Part shown: piece by piece, positions 23,301 through 36,049 of the stretch
How positions within the stretch are numbered: position 1 is the first letter of the stretch
How the letters are laid out: the number at the start of each line of letters is the position of its first letter
From: Vitis vinifera
Lineage: Eukaryota; Streptophyta; Magnoliopsida; Vitales; Vitaceae
Length of the DNA: 64,000 bases
Direction: 5' to 3'
Assembly: GCF_030704535.1 (NCBI RefSeq)
Contig: NC_081815.1
Span: forward strand, 19,552,001-19,616,000
The notes under the pieces: model-generated
The model's database searches: none
Told to the model about the DNA's origin: nothing
What the model saw: the letters and a program-made list of their open reading frames with translations, nothing else
Translations under genes and position numbers: made by a program

Positions 23301-24560
23301 TTAGACTATATACCATTTGCATGATAATTGCACTTACGGTTAAAAAAGAAAGGGAAAATTCACTAAATAAATATGAAGTTGGTTTTCTTAATGGTATACT
23401 TGAAGAAGAGGTTTTTCTTAAACAACCACTAGAATAGATTAAGGAAAAGAGAAACAAGTTTATAACTCAAAAAAGTGTTATGTAGGTTAAAGTAGGCACT
23501 AAGTGCTTGCTACACGTGAATTGATGCTTATTTATTACAACATGGCTTTCAAAAATGCCTTTTTCAGCACATACTTTACATCAAGTCAAATGTTAATGGT
23601 GATGTAATTGTTGTATACTTTTATGTGGATGATTTATTTTTTATAGGAAATTGTCAACGGATGATTGAAGATTTCAGGAAGGCAATGACTTAATAATTGG
23701 AGATAACAAATTTGGGATTAATGTCCTATTTTATTGGAATTAAAATCCAATAAACAGATGATGGTATCTTTACCTCACAAAAAAAGTATGTAGTAAGCAT
23801 TCTAAAGCGATTCAAGATGAAATTATAATAAGCAATTTGTACTCCCCTTGTAGAGTAATTAGAGATGAAAAAATTAAGACATTGGAGAATTAGTAAATCT
23901 TACATATTTCAATGGCATAATAGGAAGTCTTTAATTGTTATGTGACTATTAGACCAAATATTGCTTATGAAGTGGGAATTATCAATCAATTTATGGATAA
24001 ATGATATTAGTCACAATTGCAAGCAACATAGCAAATTTTAAGGTATGTAAGTGGTGCTCATGATCATAGAATTTTCTACTCCTACTCAAAGAACTTCAGT
24101 TTGGTGAGTTGCATGATAATAACTGAAGAGGTGATGTAGAGACTAGAAAGAGTACTTGTAGGTATTTTATTTTTTATTTTTAATCTTGGAATATGAGCAT
24201 TCTCATGGTCATCAAAGAAACAAGAAGTTATGGCATTATCAATTTGACTTTACGGGATACTCAATGAATTGAAGTATGAACAAAAAAGTCCTACGAAGAT
24301 TTTGTATAATGATAAGTTTGCTAATGCATTAACAAATAATCTAATGTTTCATTGTAAAAGCAAACACATAAGCATCAAATTTCATTACATTATAAACTCA
24401 TGAAAAATGATGAGATTGAACATTGAGTTTTGCAAATCAAAAGATTAAGTTGCATATATTTTTACAAAGTCAATAAAAACATATGTACTTGAGAAGTTGT
24501 AGATGGTACTTGGTATGATTAACTTTATAGCTTGACATAAGGGATACTATTGAAATTTTA
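20384..24560 (+). pseudogene. Ty1/copia gag-pol remnant
   Basis: In order and in shifting frames: a degenerate gag tail (20,480-20,700); YYVINMKN and an NRMFL-like pre-integrase region (20,690-20,960); integrase pieces (SLGLIHADVCK near 21,050, then KIIASDKEGK near 21,215); an insertion or unrelated stretch at about 21,500-22,440; integrase again with TSYKPQQNG and MARSMLKAK-like text (22,475-22,670); RT with an LYVDDLFFIGN-like site (about 23,600-23,650) and ILxYWN-type text; and RNase H to about 24,450. Many stops and frameshifts. It lies directly downstream of the copia LTR ending at 20,383; no 3' LTR is found. Confidence 0.8.
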
Positions 24561-26693
24561 ATTCAACTTAAAATCAAATTAGAAAAATTTTAGAAATTTG
24601 AGAAACATTAGAAATTGTTATTTACTTAAGTTTCTTATGTTAATTGGAGTTTTGGTTTAATGTGAATTCGAGTCATAGTACAAGCATGGTTAATTTATTA
24701 TTATGTTGAAAAAAATATAATAGAATGTAATAAAATATTATCAATACCCAAATGTGAATAAAAGGTTGATGGCCAATCCATCGGCAATAATGTTTGGTCG
24801 ATCAAGCTTCCTTAGTTGATTGGTTGAGTAAGGCAAAAAGGCATGTTAATTTTAAGTCCTAATCCTACTCTAGGGTGTTTTGAAGAGAGAAAAAAAAAAA
24901 AAAGAAAGAAAAAGAAAGCTTTGAGATTAATTATTTAAGTAACTTAAACGTAATTGGACTAATAAAGTATGGATTAATATAAAATAAATAAATAAAAACC
25001 GAGTTCGACTGCCTATTTTGATTACTCCTTGTATGTATGCCTTGACCTTTGACATTTCTAGGGTTTCTTCTCACGTCCAGTTAAAAAGGAGATCAATGCA
25101 CTATTGCATTATATGTGTAAAATACTTCTTTCATCTATGTCTTGGGTGAAAGATATAAGAATTTAATTTTATGCCCTAATTTTGGGGTGGGGGTGAGGGG
25201 GTGGGGCGGGGTTTCCTTTCATTTTTGGTATAAATTACGTAGACCACTTTTAGTTTGCTTTAAATAAGATGGAAATATCATGATAGAAATTGAGTAGGTT
25301 TCCAATTACATATTAAATTAAATTTGACATGACAAAAATTTGTCATAGAAATAATAATTAAAAAAAATGCAATCAAAGCACATAGGTTGGCTTTTAAGTG
25401 GATAAATTAATAGAATTATGGTCCAACTAAGAGAATTTGAATTTTGCCACATCAAAATTCCTACAACGGAAATTATACTAGAATTTGAACTAGAATAGAT
25501 ATTAGTTAGATTAAATTGGATTTATTTATAAAAAAAATTAATTTAATATGTGGTAAGAAATCATTTTAATTTTGGGATGGTAAATTTTGGAATGTTATTT
25601 TTTCAATAATTCAAAGTGGGTAAATATATAGTATGAAATCAGCTTAATATTAATTGGATGCATGAATGCCAAGCCATTCCAAGGTTGGTTGATTGATTGA
25701 ATGGGTATATAACTAGAATATTCATAAGCTTTAAAATGTTGGGATGTTGGGTGGGTAAGAATTAAAGTGAAGGAAAAGTCAAACCTAATTGGAGCATCAC
25801 TAATCATGCACTTTGTAAATTTGTTTCATTCGATATGTATAGTAATTATCCGATAAATAAAAGAGAATTAAGCAAATGAAATGATTTAATCCAGCACACA
25901 TTGTGTCAAACAGGACCCATCCAATTCATGCGAGGTCATAATTGTCCTTTGGTAATGAAGTGACATAACTTGTGAAGTAAGCGTAATGAACCCCCTCCAT
26001 TTCAGCTGTTGATTTCGGTGGTATTTAAGACCTCCCGCTGATATCGGTGGCATTAAAAGCCAACACATTCCTCACTTGACTTCTGCTTGAAATTTATCTA
26101 TATCTCTCTCCTAACACCAAAGGCCATCTTCGGCTTGAAAAAGTGGAAACCAATCATGCCCTTCCCTAATCACAACAAACCAAAAAATTAAAACAAAAAC
26201 AGTTTCACAATATTATCAAAAATAGTTACCAAAATTGTAAGTTCAAAAATAGAGAACTGGTATTAAAAACAGATATGAAGGGGATGCTTAGCTATCATTT
26301 CTAATATAGGGTATAACAAAGGACTAACTTTATGACTATACATAGCTGTCATGATACTTCCTACTCAAATCCCAAATCTCCTATTAATTATAAAGAGAAT
26401 GAATTAATAATCCTGTCAATTAAGCCTTCAAAAAATCTTATAGGTATTTTGGTGAAAGAACTGGTCAAATAAATAATGATAAAAATAGTATTTTAGTTAT
26501 GAAAATCTAGTAAAGAGGATGGGTTGGAACCTTTGTCCCCACCAAAAAATGTGGCAATCATTATCGAACATGGGTGCCACCCCAGAGTTGAAACTTTATG
26601 CCTCTCACCCAACCACCCCACAAATTGTTTATTATATATACACAATGTTTTGGTCTGGTTCTAGTGCAATGACTCCTTACAACTCTCCCAATT
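24561..26693. other. Intergenic region upstream of the PR-1 gene
   Basis: Mostly AT-rich with no gene. A (G4)n stretch with quadruplex potential is at 25,184-25,211. A TTGAC core (W-box type) is at about 26,077. A TATA box (ATTATATATACAC) is at about 26,631-26,643, some 50-60 bp before the PR-1 start codon, and would fit as its promoter. Confidence 0.5.
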
Positions 26694-27215
26694 ATGAGTC
26701 CATGGCACTGTGTTCTTGTCATCTACCTCATCTTGATCACATCAAGCAGTGCTGTTGATGCAATCACCAAGCCCAGCAGCAGCAGCAGCAGCTACCTGAG
26801 CCTTGCGAACCAGTTCTTGGCTCCCCACAATGCCGCCCGCACGGCGGTGGGAATGAGGAGGCTGGTGTGGGATTCCAAGCTGGCGCACTATGCAGAATGG
26901 TATGCGAACCAGAGGAGGAGGGACTGTGCCTTGAAGCACTCAAATGGGCAGTACGGAGAGAACATCTTCTGGGGTAGTGGCAGTGGGTGGACACCAGCTC
27001 AGGCTGTTGCAGCTTGGGTTTCGGAGCGCAGGTGGTACGACTACGGGTCCAACTCCTGTGCTTATGGCCAAGAATGCGGACACTACACCCAGATTGTGTG
27101 GGGCTCAACACGGAGAGTTGGGTGTGCCAGGGTGAATTGTTATGGTGGTAGGGGTGTCTTCATCACTTGCAACTACGACCCTCCTGGGAATTACATTGGA
27201 GAGAGGCCTTACTGA
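26694..27215 (+). CDS. Pathogenesis-related protein 1 (PR-1), CAP superfamily
   Basis: Single-exon ORF of 173 codons, typical PR-1 size. Residues 1-22 or so form a hydrophobic signal peptide ([17 protein letters not shown]), so the product should be secreted. A Ser-rich linker follows, then the CAP domain: FLAPHNAAR with the conserved His, GENIFWGSG, the QAVAAWVSE helix, and CGHYTQIVW with the second His. Six cysteines match the three conserved disulfides, and the end is [15 protein letters not shown] as in plant PR-1. Plant PR-1 proteins accumulate in the apoplast after infection and bind sterols; some release the CAPE peptide from the C-terminus. The start is the first ATG in this frame; an ATG 9 bases downstream is in another frame. 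All key residues are intact, so it is probably functional. Confidence 0.93.
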   Translation: MSPWHCVLVIYLILITSSSAVDAITKPSSSSSSYLSLANQFLAPHNAARTAVGMRRLVWDSKLAHYAEWYANQRRRDCALKHSNGQYGENIFWGSGSGWTPAQAVAAWVSERRWYDYGSNSCAYGQECGHYTQIVWGSTRRVGCARVNCYGGRGVFITCNYDPPGNYIGERPY

Positions 27216-28585
27216 GACATTTTACCCTATTTTATCATTTTTATGGTGGATGACTCTGGTAATATGAACACTTTTGGGGGTCCTCTTTTTGTTTTTTTCC
27301 AGCTCTTTATAATCCTATATTAATTTATCTATTATTAGAATCTAAACCTAAGGAAAGAATAAGAAAAAATAAAGGGCATGCAAGAGAAAAAAAAGTCGCA
27401 ACTGGTGCTACAAAAATGCTGCTACACATTGTAAGGATGGTTTCAATGTTTTCACACCTAAGTTCCACTTATTGAGGATGATATTTCAATGTTGTCAAAC
27501 AAGTAAATGGAAATGGGTTATGTTGATTTTTCTTCGAGATCATCCACATCCTCATAATAGTCTAACTGGTTGTTACTTTTTCACTAAATTTATGGCGGAA
27601 TTTGAGATGCTGACTGATCATTTGTCTTTTTGTTTTTGTTTTTGAGTGTAGGAAAAGAATTCTAAATTAACTTAGCCTCGTTCTCACCTAACTCCTTTTC
27701 TTATCTTGAGTCTCACCCCATTTATCAGGAAGCAATTTAAACAAATATATTCCAAAAATTGTGGTTGAAATTGGGAACTAGACCCGGAAGCATATGTAAG
27801 ACGACGTGGAGCTGCTGCTCCTCACTCAAGTCAAGAATAAAAATAATAATAAAAAAAAAAATGCAAGCTTCCGCATATATACATCAAGTAGTGCAGTGGT
27901 CTAGCTAAGTATCCTAATTCACAGGCAATAGTCAAGGAGAGAATAAGGCTACAATCAAGGGAAAATATTATGCAGAGATCTCCCACAAATATTTATCCTT
28001 AATACTTTTTATTCTGGGGAACTCCCTCCTTGAGAATTAAGGCATTATAACAGACCTGACCCGGAATTAATGCTTAACCTAAGCATGTCCCTTACCCAGG
28101 TATTAATAAATTTGATTACATTGTTGGAACCCACAGGTAGGGTTGGTTATTGACAATATTTTTACTAAACTAATATTTTATTGCATTCCTTTCATCTCTT
28201 TTCACTAATATATATAATTAAGGGTGAAAATATCAGTAGTTGAATTTGACAAATATATCAAGAAATATTGATAAAATTTTTTATAAAAAATATTGATGGA
28301 AGAAATTTTAAGAAAAAATATAATAAGAAATAACACTCATATTCAAGTTGTTACTTGTAAATAATGTGTAATATTTATGTATAATATAGTTTGTAATATT
28401 CAATGTTAAATTAATATTAATATATAAAGAACTTGAAAATATATTTTATACAAAAATATGTAATTTAGATGCATTTAATGATACAAAAGAAATTATTATA
28501 TATATGTATAATTTTTAAAATATTTATAGTTTTTTAATATTTCTATTATATTTAACTAATAGAAAAGAGAAATTAATAAAGACTC

Positions 28586-28589
<4 letters not shown>
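27216..28589. other. Intergenic DNA 3' of PR-1
   Basis: AT-rich with no gene recognised. An AATAAA-type signal is at about 27,368. Confidence 0.5.

Positions 28590-28622
<33 letters not shown>
28590..28622. repeat. (TA)n microsatellite at the left edge of segmental copy B
   Basis: About 16 TA units. Similarity to the left-end copia fragment (TTCTTTTARGYGAGCTTGRG) begins immediately after it, so the duplication boundary falls here. Confidence 0.85.
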
Positions 28623-28625
<3 letters not shown>

Positions 28626-28765
28626 CTTTTAAGTGAGCTTGAGTCTAATCCCAAGAAACTTATGGTACTATTTGTAATAACATAACAACTATTGAGATTG
28701 CAAATAACCTAATACAACACGATTGAACTAAGCGCATTGAACTTGATTGGAACTACATTAAGGAT

Positions 28766-29833
28766 TATAACTTTATAGTCAAGATTATCATACCGTGTTT
28801 GTTACTAAAAATATCAAATTTTTTATGAAGACTATATGATATGTAAAAAGGTAAATAGTGATATAGATTAGAAAACACTAGAAGATAGTCCTACTATACA
28901 CAAGACAACATAACATTCCTATTAGTTCCAGTAGATGAGTACCTTATCATAGCGGAAGCTTTATACCTCATAGATTATGATGAAGCAATAAGCGTGTTGG
29001 TGCTTATAACTCGGCAAGGAGCTACAAAAGGATAGTTGGAATTCTTATGATTCTAATGTATTCCAGGTTCCTATAGAAGCATCTAAAGGGATAAAACTCA
29101 TAGGTGTAAGTTGATCTATAAGAGAAACAAATGAGTAGATGGAAAAGTTGAGATTTATGTATCTAGGTTGTAGTTAAAGGTTACTATCCGAAACATTGTT
29201 TCTACTATAAGGAACATTTACACTAGTAGCCATACTCAAATCCATTGGAGTACTCATATGCATTGTAGTGTATCTAATTTATGAAATATTGTAGTAAGAT
29301 GTCAAGATAGTGTTCTTAAACAATTATCTTGATATTAGCATTTACATGATATATATAACCAAATATTTTCATAGCAAAGAGTCTTGTGTGTACAAGAAAG
29401 TGCAAGAAAGCATGGCAGTACTCTAAGATCTTGTAGATAGATGACAATCAACTTATTGAGAATGATGTAAGGATATTGTCATTAGTTAAGATCTAGTTGT
29501 TTACTTGGCTCTAAATGGAAATCTAGAAGTGGCATAATATATTCTTAGGTTTAAAGTCCTTAGGGATTACAAGAATAGGAAAATTACACTATGTCAAGCA
29601 TATACTCAAGTATTTTTAGAGAATGAGAGGTTATCTGCTTGTGTTCCAAAGTGTTGATATAGTATAGAGGGGTGATGTAATGATTGACAAGATACCTTCT
29701 ATGGAGAACCTGATGGATCCCTTCACCAAGACATTGATAGGGAGAGTCTTTGTTAGTCATAAGGATTGCAAAAGTTTCAAATGAATATCTAGTATGCTTT
29801 GATAGCATGATGCTTTATGGGCTAGTGGGAAAA
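28766..29833 (+). pseudogene. Copia RT/RNase H remnant of the nested element
   Basis: Degenerate frames contain AKYILRFKVLRDYKNRKI (RT, about 29,530-29,585) and GDVMIDKIPSMENLMDPFTKTLIG (end of RNase H, about 29,670-29,745). Stops are numerous. The 5' part and 5' LTR are missing. Confidence 0.75.
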
Positions 29834-31356
29834 TGTTAGGATAGAGCTCTTAAAAGTATGACATGATGTAACAGATTTGGAATTCATTTTTTATTAAATG
29901 ATATTTCAGTTTCACTTTTATCTATCATTTTTCGACATTAAACTTTATGAGCATTCTCACCTAGTATCTTTAACATTATACATTATTTGAATGTATTAGG
30001 AGTTGTACGGAAGATCTAAGGTATGAGTTCCTTACAAGTAGATGACTTGTTCACAATCGATTCATGAACTTAGGCAATCCTTAAAGTTTGTAGTGCACTA
30101 CCTTATAATTAAAGGAATGGTTGGTCTTGACCATCAGAATGGATTCCCCAAGGTGAGTGCACTAATGTGTATGGTTACACATTGGACAAGACCTATGGTG
30201 AATCATAAGACTATCAAGTGGTTATGACCTCACCAAGTAGCTTCATTCTATTGTCTCTCAACCTTGAGAAAATATTGAGTTTGTGCTAAAGTTAATAGTG
30301 ACATTGACCTAAAAATCATAAGTTGATCATATATTCCTATGGATTGAGTCACTATTGATGGAATTCGATAGCAATTGGTATTCTCAATAGGGGCACCATG
30401 ATATCTCATGGGATTGAGACATAATGTCCCCTTAAATGATCCTAAGGAGGTATGTTAATGAAAAATATGTTTATAGTAGTTCCTTAAGTAGAACTTGACA
30501 TGGGCTCTTAAAGGGCTAAGACATGTAAGTTGAACACACAATAGGACAATTTGTAACTCAAGGATAATGAAGATAGTCTTGAAAGACTGATAGCTTTCAC
30601 CATGTTAAACTACGGATACTAGTTCATGGGGAAACTAAATGCAATGGATAGTAAGTCACAAACTCGAGCACTTAATGTCTCATTGTTATTTACATATGGT
30701 ACTGGAGTGCAATTGATTCTTTGTTATAAGATGTTGAATCAACTTTAGAATTAGATCCTAAGGGATTCGGTATTGTCTTATAGGTCCCAGTGGTCCCCAC
30801 TTAAGCTTATATACCTTGTTAGCACAGTCTGTGAGGGTTGGATTGGTTAAGGTTCACTTTTATGCATAAAGACATTTTGGTAATTATGCAAGGTTGCACA
30901 AAGGTAAGTGAACAAGGTATCTGGATTGGGTTAATTGATTAATTAATGGGCACTATTGGGTCATTAATTAATTAAGACCCAATTTAGGCTAAATTAAGTG
31001 ACCTAAGCCCTTTATAGGCTCAAGTCACTTAAGCCCATAGAAACCCTATAAATACTCTCTTAAGGGTTAAGGTTTCCATAGTTTTTCCATAGAATTATCT
31101 TCCATCTCTAGAGAGAAAGAGAGTCACAGTCTTCACCCTCTCTTCCCCCTCATTGAAAGTGTGTCAAGATCAAGAAAGATCCATCGAGCAAAAGATCTTG
31201 GGTCTATAAGACTTCCAACGACATCGATTTGATTCCTCAACACTTACATCCAAGGTTTGGGAGCATTCAAACCTAAAGGTCGGTACTTTAACCCTAAAAG
31301 ATCAATTTTTTGAAAAATTGATATTACTTCCATTGCTTATATTTAAGATGACAACA
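29834..31356 (+). repeat. 3' LTR (1.52 kb) of the nested copia
   Basis: Starts TGTTAGGATAGAG and ends ATGACAACA. The following AAGAT nearly repeats AGGAT at 28,761-28,765. An AACCCTATAAATA box lies at about 31,043. It is the same family as the split LTR at 13,205-20,383. Confidence 0.75.
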
Positions 31357-31708
31357 AAGATAACCTAGATTCTAACATGATAAAGGTTTCATACATCAAG
31401 AGTACAAATCAGTTGGTGGTTATGATGACTTATGTTGTTACTAGTTGTCTGTTCTATGTATCATTATCCAAGTTGGGCATGTATAATATCTATGCACCAA
31501 ATTGAATAGAAGAGTTAGCATACATTCATAGTTGTGATTTACAACTATAATTGATTATATAGTTGTGATTTGCACAATTGTATTTTTTTTTTTTGGTATA
31601 GTTATCTATTATTTGCATAGTTGGCTATCTTAAAATAATCTTATATACTCGTATAAATATACTTGAGATATATGAAAATATTCATTCCATAATTTATGTT
31701 ATATATGT

Positions 31709-32387
31709 TGATGTTAGATCAACTGGAGTCAAATCCTCCTCGCGTTGTGCCTCTCAGAGCTTCTGTCCAACAATGGAAGACTAGACAAGCTTCTTCCATA
31801 CACAAAGGATGTCTAGATAGGTAGTCCGGGCATACCCCTCCGAAACCTAAGTTAGACACAGGTAGGTTAGACCCTATCAGGAAGAGAATGAATAGGCCAG
31901 CTTAAGTGCACGTACCTGGATTATGCTTCAGAAAGGCTTTTTATAGTGCTTAGGAGAAAGCCATTGTAGTGCTGACTAAGCACTTTGACCTTATCTATAA
32001 TGATGGCTGACCTGCAGGTGGCAGGGCAATCATTACAGTTTTGGATAGCTAGCAAGTGTCACTAGAAGTTGTGTCATGATGTTCAATCATGCATTTGCCT
32101 GTCCCTTCAACTTGTTGGAGGTATGGGACAGTGCGTGATAATTAATGGACTTGGACGTGAGAATTGGGGGAGATCCCATCAGCCACTTCCATGTCAGATG
32201 GAAATTATTACACGTAGCAAGGAGGACTTTAAGGCTGGCTGGAAAATGTCGTCCGCTTAAGGAGTCCAATGCCATTTGTCATATGTCTGTGTGGTCCAGA
32301 TGGAAGGCTCTGAACATTGTGGCAACTATCCGGGCAATTTTGAGGGAAAGTGACACGTGGACTGACACATGGAGAAGAGTCCCCACA
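31709..32387 (-). repeat. 3' LTR of the Tat-lineage element
   Basis: 679 bp, TG...CA ends, with a short indel relative to the other LTR near 32,355. It contains the hairpin-prone GGATAGGTAGTCCGG block. Confidence 0.85.
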
Positions 32388-32594
32388 ATGCCCTTTTTAA
32401 TCTGTGTACCTACGTCCGAGTAGAGGTAAATGGGTTAAATGTCTCTTCGAATTATCCCAATGTTTGTGAGACACGTGTCACTTGGGGGTTTCAATGAGGG
32501 TCGTTTTCACCGAGGCCACCTATCAGGTGGCGCGTTGCTTTAGGGTGCGCTTCTAGGCGGCCTGTCTTTTGGGATCCCTAGGGTTTCGGTCTCC

Positions 32595-32604
32595 TATAAA
32601 TAGG
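32595..32604 (+). promoter_or_regulatory. TATA box for the antisense ORF
   Basis: CTATAAATAGGGG on the plus strand, between the 3' LTR and the antisense ORF and absent from the other LTR. It is followed by a pyrimidine-rich leader (CTTCTTCTTCTTCC). Position and orientation fit a promoter for the plus-strand ORF starting at 33,251. Confidence 0.6.
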
Positions 32605-33250
32605 GGACTCTAGACCTTCTGGGTTACCTTTTTGGACATTTTTGCTTTTAGAGCTTCTTCTTCTTCTTCCAGTCTTCTGCATTTGTGTTGTTATAACTAT
32701 GGTCATTGCCCATCTCTTCCCATTGTTTTACTGCTACTTTCGCACTTGCCTCGATCGGGTTTTCTTCTACTAGAGGACTCTTTCCCCTTATATCGGTAAG
32801 CTCGTTCACCATTCGCATTGGTTTCTTTTCTTCTTTTTACTATTCATTTGTTTTGTTGTTGGGGATTGCTTTTTAGAGTCTGTGACTCTTTGGATGTAAA
32901 GTGGATGCTGCGAAATCCAAAATATAGGGCTTTGGTACTTTCCTGGATAAGGTAGTTGTCATTGGGGGAAAGATTGATAGGGTTTTTCACATGCTTCTTT
33001 TTTGTTGGTCCCTTAAAGAGTATACTCAAGCCTTCTGGTTTGAGGTTATTGTGGTGGTATGGTGGATGAGTGCTTGGTTAGGGCTTGCTTTGCAAACGGG
33101 GCTAGGTATCTTGCTCAGGTGTGGGCTTAAGACCCGCATAGGCTACTTGTTGTACATCTCAGGCACTACATGTTGCCAGAAAGGTCGGGTGACTATTTTC
33201 TAACAATCGGCGTTGTGTTGTGCAGGTCTCACGTGGCACAGTGTTTCAAT

Positions 33251-35691
33251 ATGTCAACAAGAGGGGACATTGCTTCGACCAATACGACTAGTAAAGGCCA
33301 GAAAGGTGGCTAGAAGAGAGTGGGCGTCGAACGCACCTAGAAGGAGCGCCCAACTGAACTTCTATTTGAACGGGAGTTCCGAGAACGTTTTCGCATCCTG
33401 AACGACAGCGAACCTACCCCCACTGAAAAGCAGTCTCACAATGCCACCTATTTCAACAAGAAATAGTTTAATGTCGGGCTCCACTTTTCCCTACCTTCCA
33501 TTTTCAAGCACTTTCTTCACTTCACCAATATCCCTCAGACCTTCATTCACCCGAACGTTGTTAAGGTGTTGATGGGGTGCAAGATCCTAGACATGCTTTT
33601 CCACCTGGGCCTCTCCCTATTAGAGATCATTTTTGTTTATACCATCAATATGAGCCAGAAATGAATATTCAGCTTGTCCGCTCACATTCCCTCTCTCCAG
33701 TTGGTTATGGGACTTCCAAATTCCAACAAGGGCGGGGCTAGGGCGTACGTCATTGTTTCCAGTCCCTAGGTTGGCCTATACGAGGGTCCGGACCGAGAAT
33801 TTCATCCACGCCACTCGTTGTATATTCCAAGTAAAATACGTTGCAATTTTCTTTATGTGTCATTCGTAACTTTCTGGCTTTAAATTAGTTACTAATTGTT
33901 TTTTTTTTTTTTTTTTGCGTGGTACAAGCAAGGACAAGAGAGGTCGGGTCGTGGAATGGGTGGAGAATACCTCTTTTGACTGTCTCAACAAGTTGTTTGA
34001 GATAACCGCAAACGAGTGAAACCACCAGACCCTCCTGACGAATAAGAATTTGATTGTTGTGGTCTAGGAGCCCAAGTCGTATGTCATGTCCATCATTTCT
34101 CATCCAGCCCTTAAGGTCTTGGTGCCCGATGAGCATCACATGCTGAATGATCTTCCTTTTTATGAAGTCGCACGCGTGGGACGCAAATGCACGCTAAGAC
34201 TGGCTGGACCAAAAAGACAAGAAGTGTCAGAAAGGGACACTAAGGCAAGCTCTGGGCGGAAACCGTTCGGCTTCTAGCTCTACTATCTACCCTTCGACCA
34301 AGAAAAATAAACTTGTAGTTCAACCCACTAAGAAGGCGCCGACTCAACCATTCGCATCTTTGTATGTTTCAGCTTCTTCTGCATCTTCCTCCGCTACTAA
34401 CACTAAATAGGACTCCTTAGTAGACTCGTCTTCCGCAATGACTGAGCAGGAGACGGGTCTATCTGATGGTTCCCCACATCGTTTGTGAGAAAGAAAGAGA
34501 TGAGGACATGGCAACAAACTTGAGAGTTAGCTTCAAGGAGAGGCAGTGCAAGCGCCTCTCTGAATCTATCACGGTCGTCCCTCCTCCCACTAAGAAACCC
34601 TACATGGAGGTACTCTGCCCAGTGCCCGTCTCGACCATTCATCTAACGCCAAAGCCTCCGTTTGATGTTGTAGGACCCAATCGTTTGGGGCCTAGTCATG
34701 TGCCGATCATTAGGCCTTCTGTTGGAAAAGATACTCACCCAGAGCTAGATGGGCCCTCCACTAATCTGGTCCCACTCAACGACGATTCTGTTGAGTGTGT
34801 GGCCTCTATCTCTCCACACCCCCCGACGACTCGTGCTCCTAGCAGGAAAGAAATGGTTGAACTGCTGAAGTAGGTCCTCTGCTTTATAGAGAGTAAGGGT
34901 CCTATGAATAATATAGGGGACCTCTTCCCGGCCACCCAGTGGGTCTCGGTGGACCTAGGCGGCAACCCCAGCATCTCCTTCGTGGCTCAACTCCCATTTG
35001 GCACCCTAAAGTTCGTTGTTTCCCGTATCTCACCTATGCAAGATTGCACAACCGTCGAGACGGTGGAAGTGGTAAGTCTAGCCCCTCTCTAGTTCATGAC
35101 ACATTTACCTCTGATTACTTAACATTTTCCTTATTGTCGTTTTTAGGTGGTGGCTGACGTTCGCAACTTGATGCGTCAACACGCTTTGCTCCTCAAATCG
35201 TTGGAGGTTGTTGAGGCCATGAGAGTGTACATTGCTCAGCACATGGACGGTAGTGAAAATTTTTGCTCGAAGCTGAAACTAGTAGAGAACGAGTTTTCTG
35301 CTACTCGAAAGGCTATTAAAGAGGTAGTCGGGTTGCTAAGGAATGTAGAAAATGAGAGGAAAGTGGCCAAGGCTAAGGCCCGCCGACTGAGAGATAGGGA
35401 GAAGCGACAAAAGCTAAGTTCAAGAAAGCCGAGCAAAAGAACGAGCAACAGAGGAAGGAGATGGAGGAGCTCCGAGCGGGGTTTACTGCTTAGAAAGAAA
35501 AACTAAAGTGCGAGTACCAAAAGCAGGTGGATGACATGTATTTCTTCGGCTATCGATACTTCATGAAGAAACATGGCATCACCCAGGATACCCCCAACTA
35601 TCCTTCAAATGATGAGATCCCAGCAGCCAGCGGCCTTGCCCGAGAAAATGGAGACACTACTACAATTAGCCCCTCTGGTGGGCAGACATGA
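33251..35691 (+). pseudogene. Antisense ORF (aORF) of the Tat element, 'putative gypsy-type transposon' family, decayed
   Basis: Starts MSTRGDIASTN at 33,251, with stops soon after. The conserved middle region (about 33,470-33,780) reads FNVGLHFSLPSIFKHFLHF, then HPNVVKVLMG and QLVMGLPNSNKGGARAY, resembling the Pfam family called putative gypsy type transposon (PF04195). A clear intron is at 35,072-35,146 (GTAAGT donor, TTTTTAG acceptor, phase 0, 75 bp), joining TVETVEV to VVADVRNLMR. A second may lie at about 33,830-33,928. The last part is charged and helical (coiled-coil-like: VENEFSATRKAIKEVV, AEQKNEQQRKEMEEL after a frameshift), with YQKQVDDMYFFGYRYF before the stop at 35,691. Function of this family is unknown. 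Several stops and a frameshift near 35,410 make it non-functional here. Confidence 0.75.
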
Positions 35692-36049
35692 TACATTTGT
35701 ATTTTTTCTTTAATTCTCTTGGTCGAAGATGGTTTTGTACTGAACAATTTAATTTCTAATACATACTTGTTTCTTTTTATTCTTTCCATACACATTTCAC
35801 TTTTCACAGACCAAACTTGCTGATAATATTACTTTAAGTTAGATACATTACAGGGTCGAAGCAAGAGCACTTCGTCTAGTGTTTGTAGATAGTATGCCCC
35901 CGAGTCCCCAGTCTTAGTCATGACACAGGGTCCTTCCCAATTTTCCTACAGTTTCTCGGCTCCTCTCTCGACCGTGTTCTTAAAGACTCTTCTAAGGACC
36001 AAGATTCCAGTTTGGAACATGCGTAGCCGGGCTTTTTTATTGTAATGGT

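Larger units (their letters stand above)
28623..31708 (+). mobile_element. Copia fragment, segmental duplication copy B, with another copia nested in it
   Basis: 28,623-28,765 and 31,357-31,700 match 440-600 and 600-1720 (GCGCATTGAACTTGA, then GATAACCTARATTYT and the same 3' LTR with GAGATATATGAAAATATT). The nested piece is 28,766-31,356. The outer element lacks the small gag-only element seen in copy A, giving its empty site at about 31,395. Confidence 0.8.

Noticed and set aside
26519..26758. 79-codon ORF overlapping the PR-1 start
   Set aside because: Covers the PR-1 TATA region and start in another frame; PR-1 signals are much stronger.
26764..27111. Antisense ORF in PR-1
   Set aside because: Shadow of a GC-rich coding frame.
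32069..32423. Overlapping ORFs on both strands in the 3' LTR (and 41,166-41,555 in the 5' LTR)
   Set aside because: Non-coding LTR sequence; frames differ between the two LTRs.
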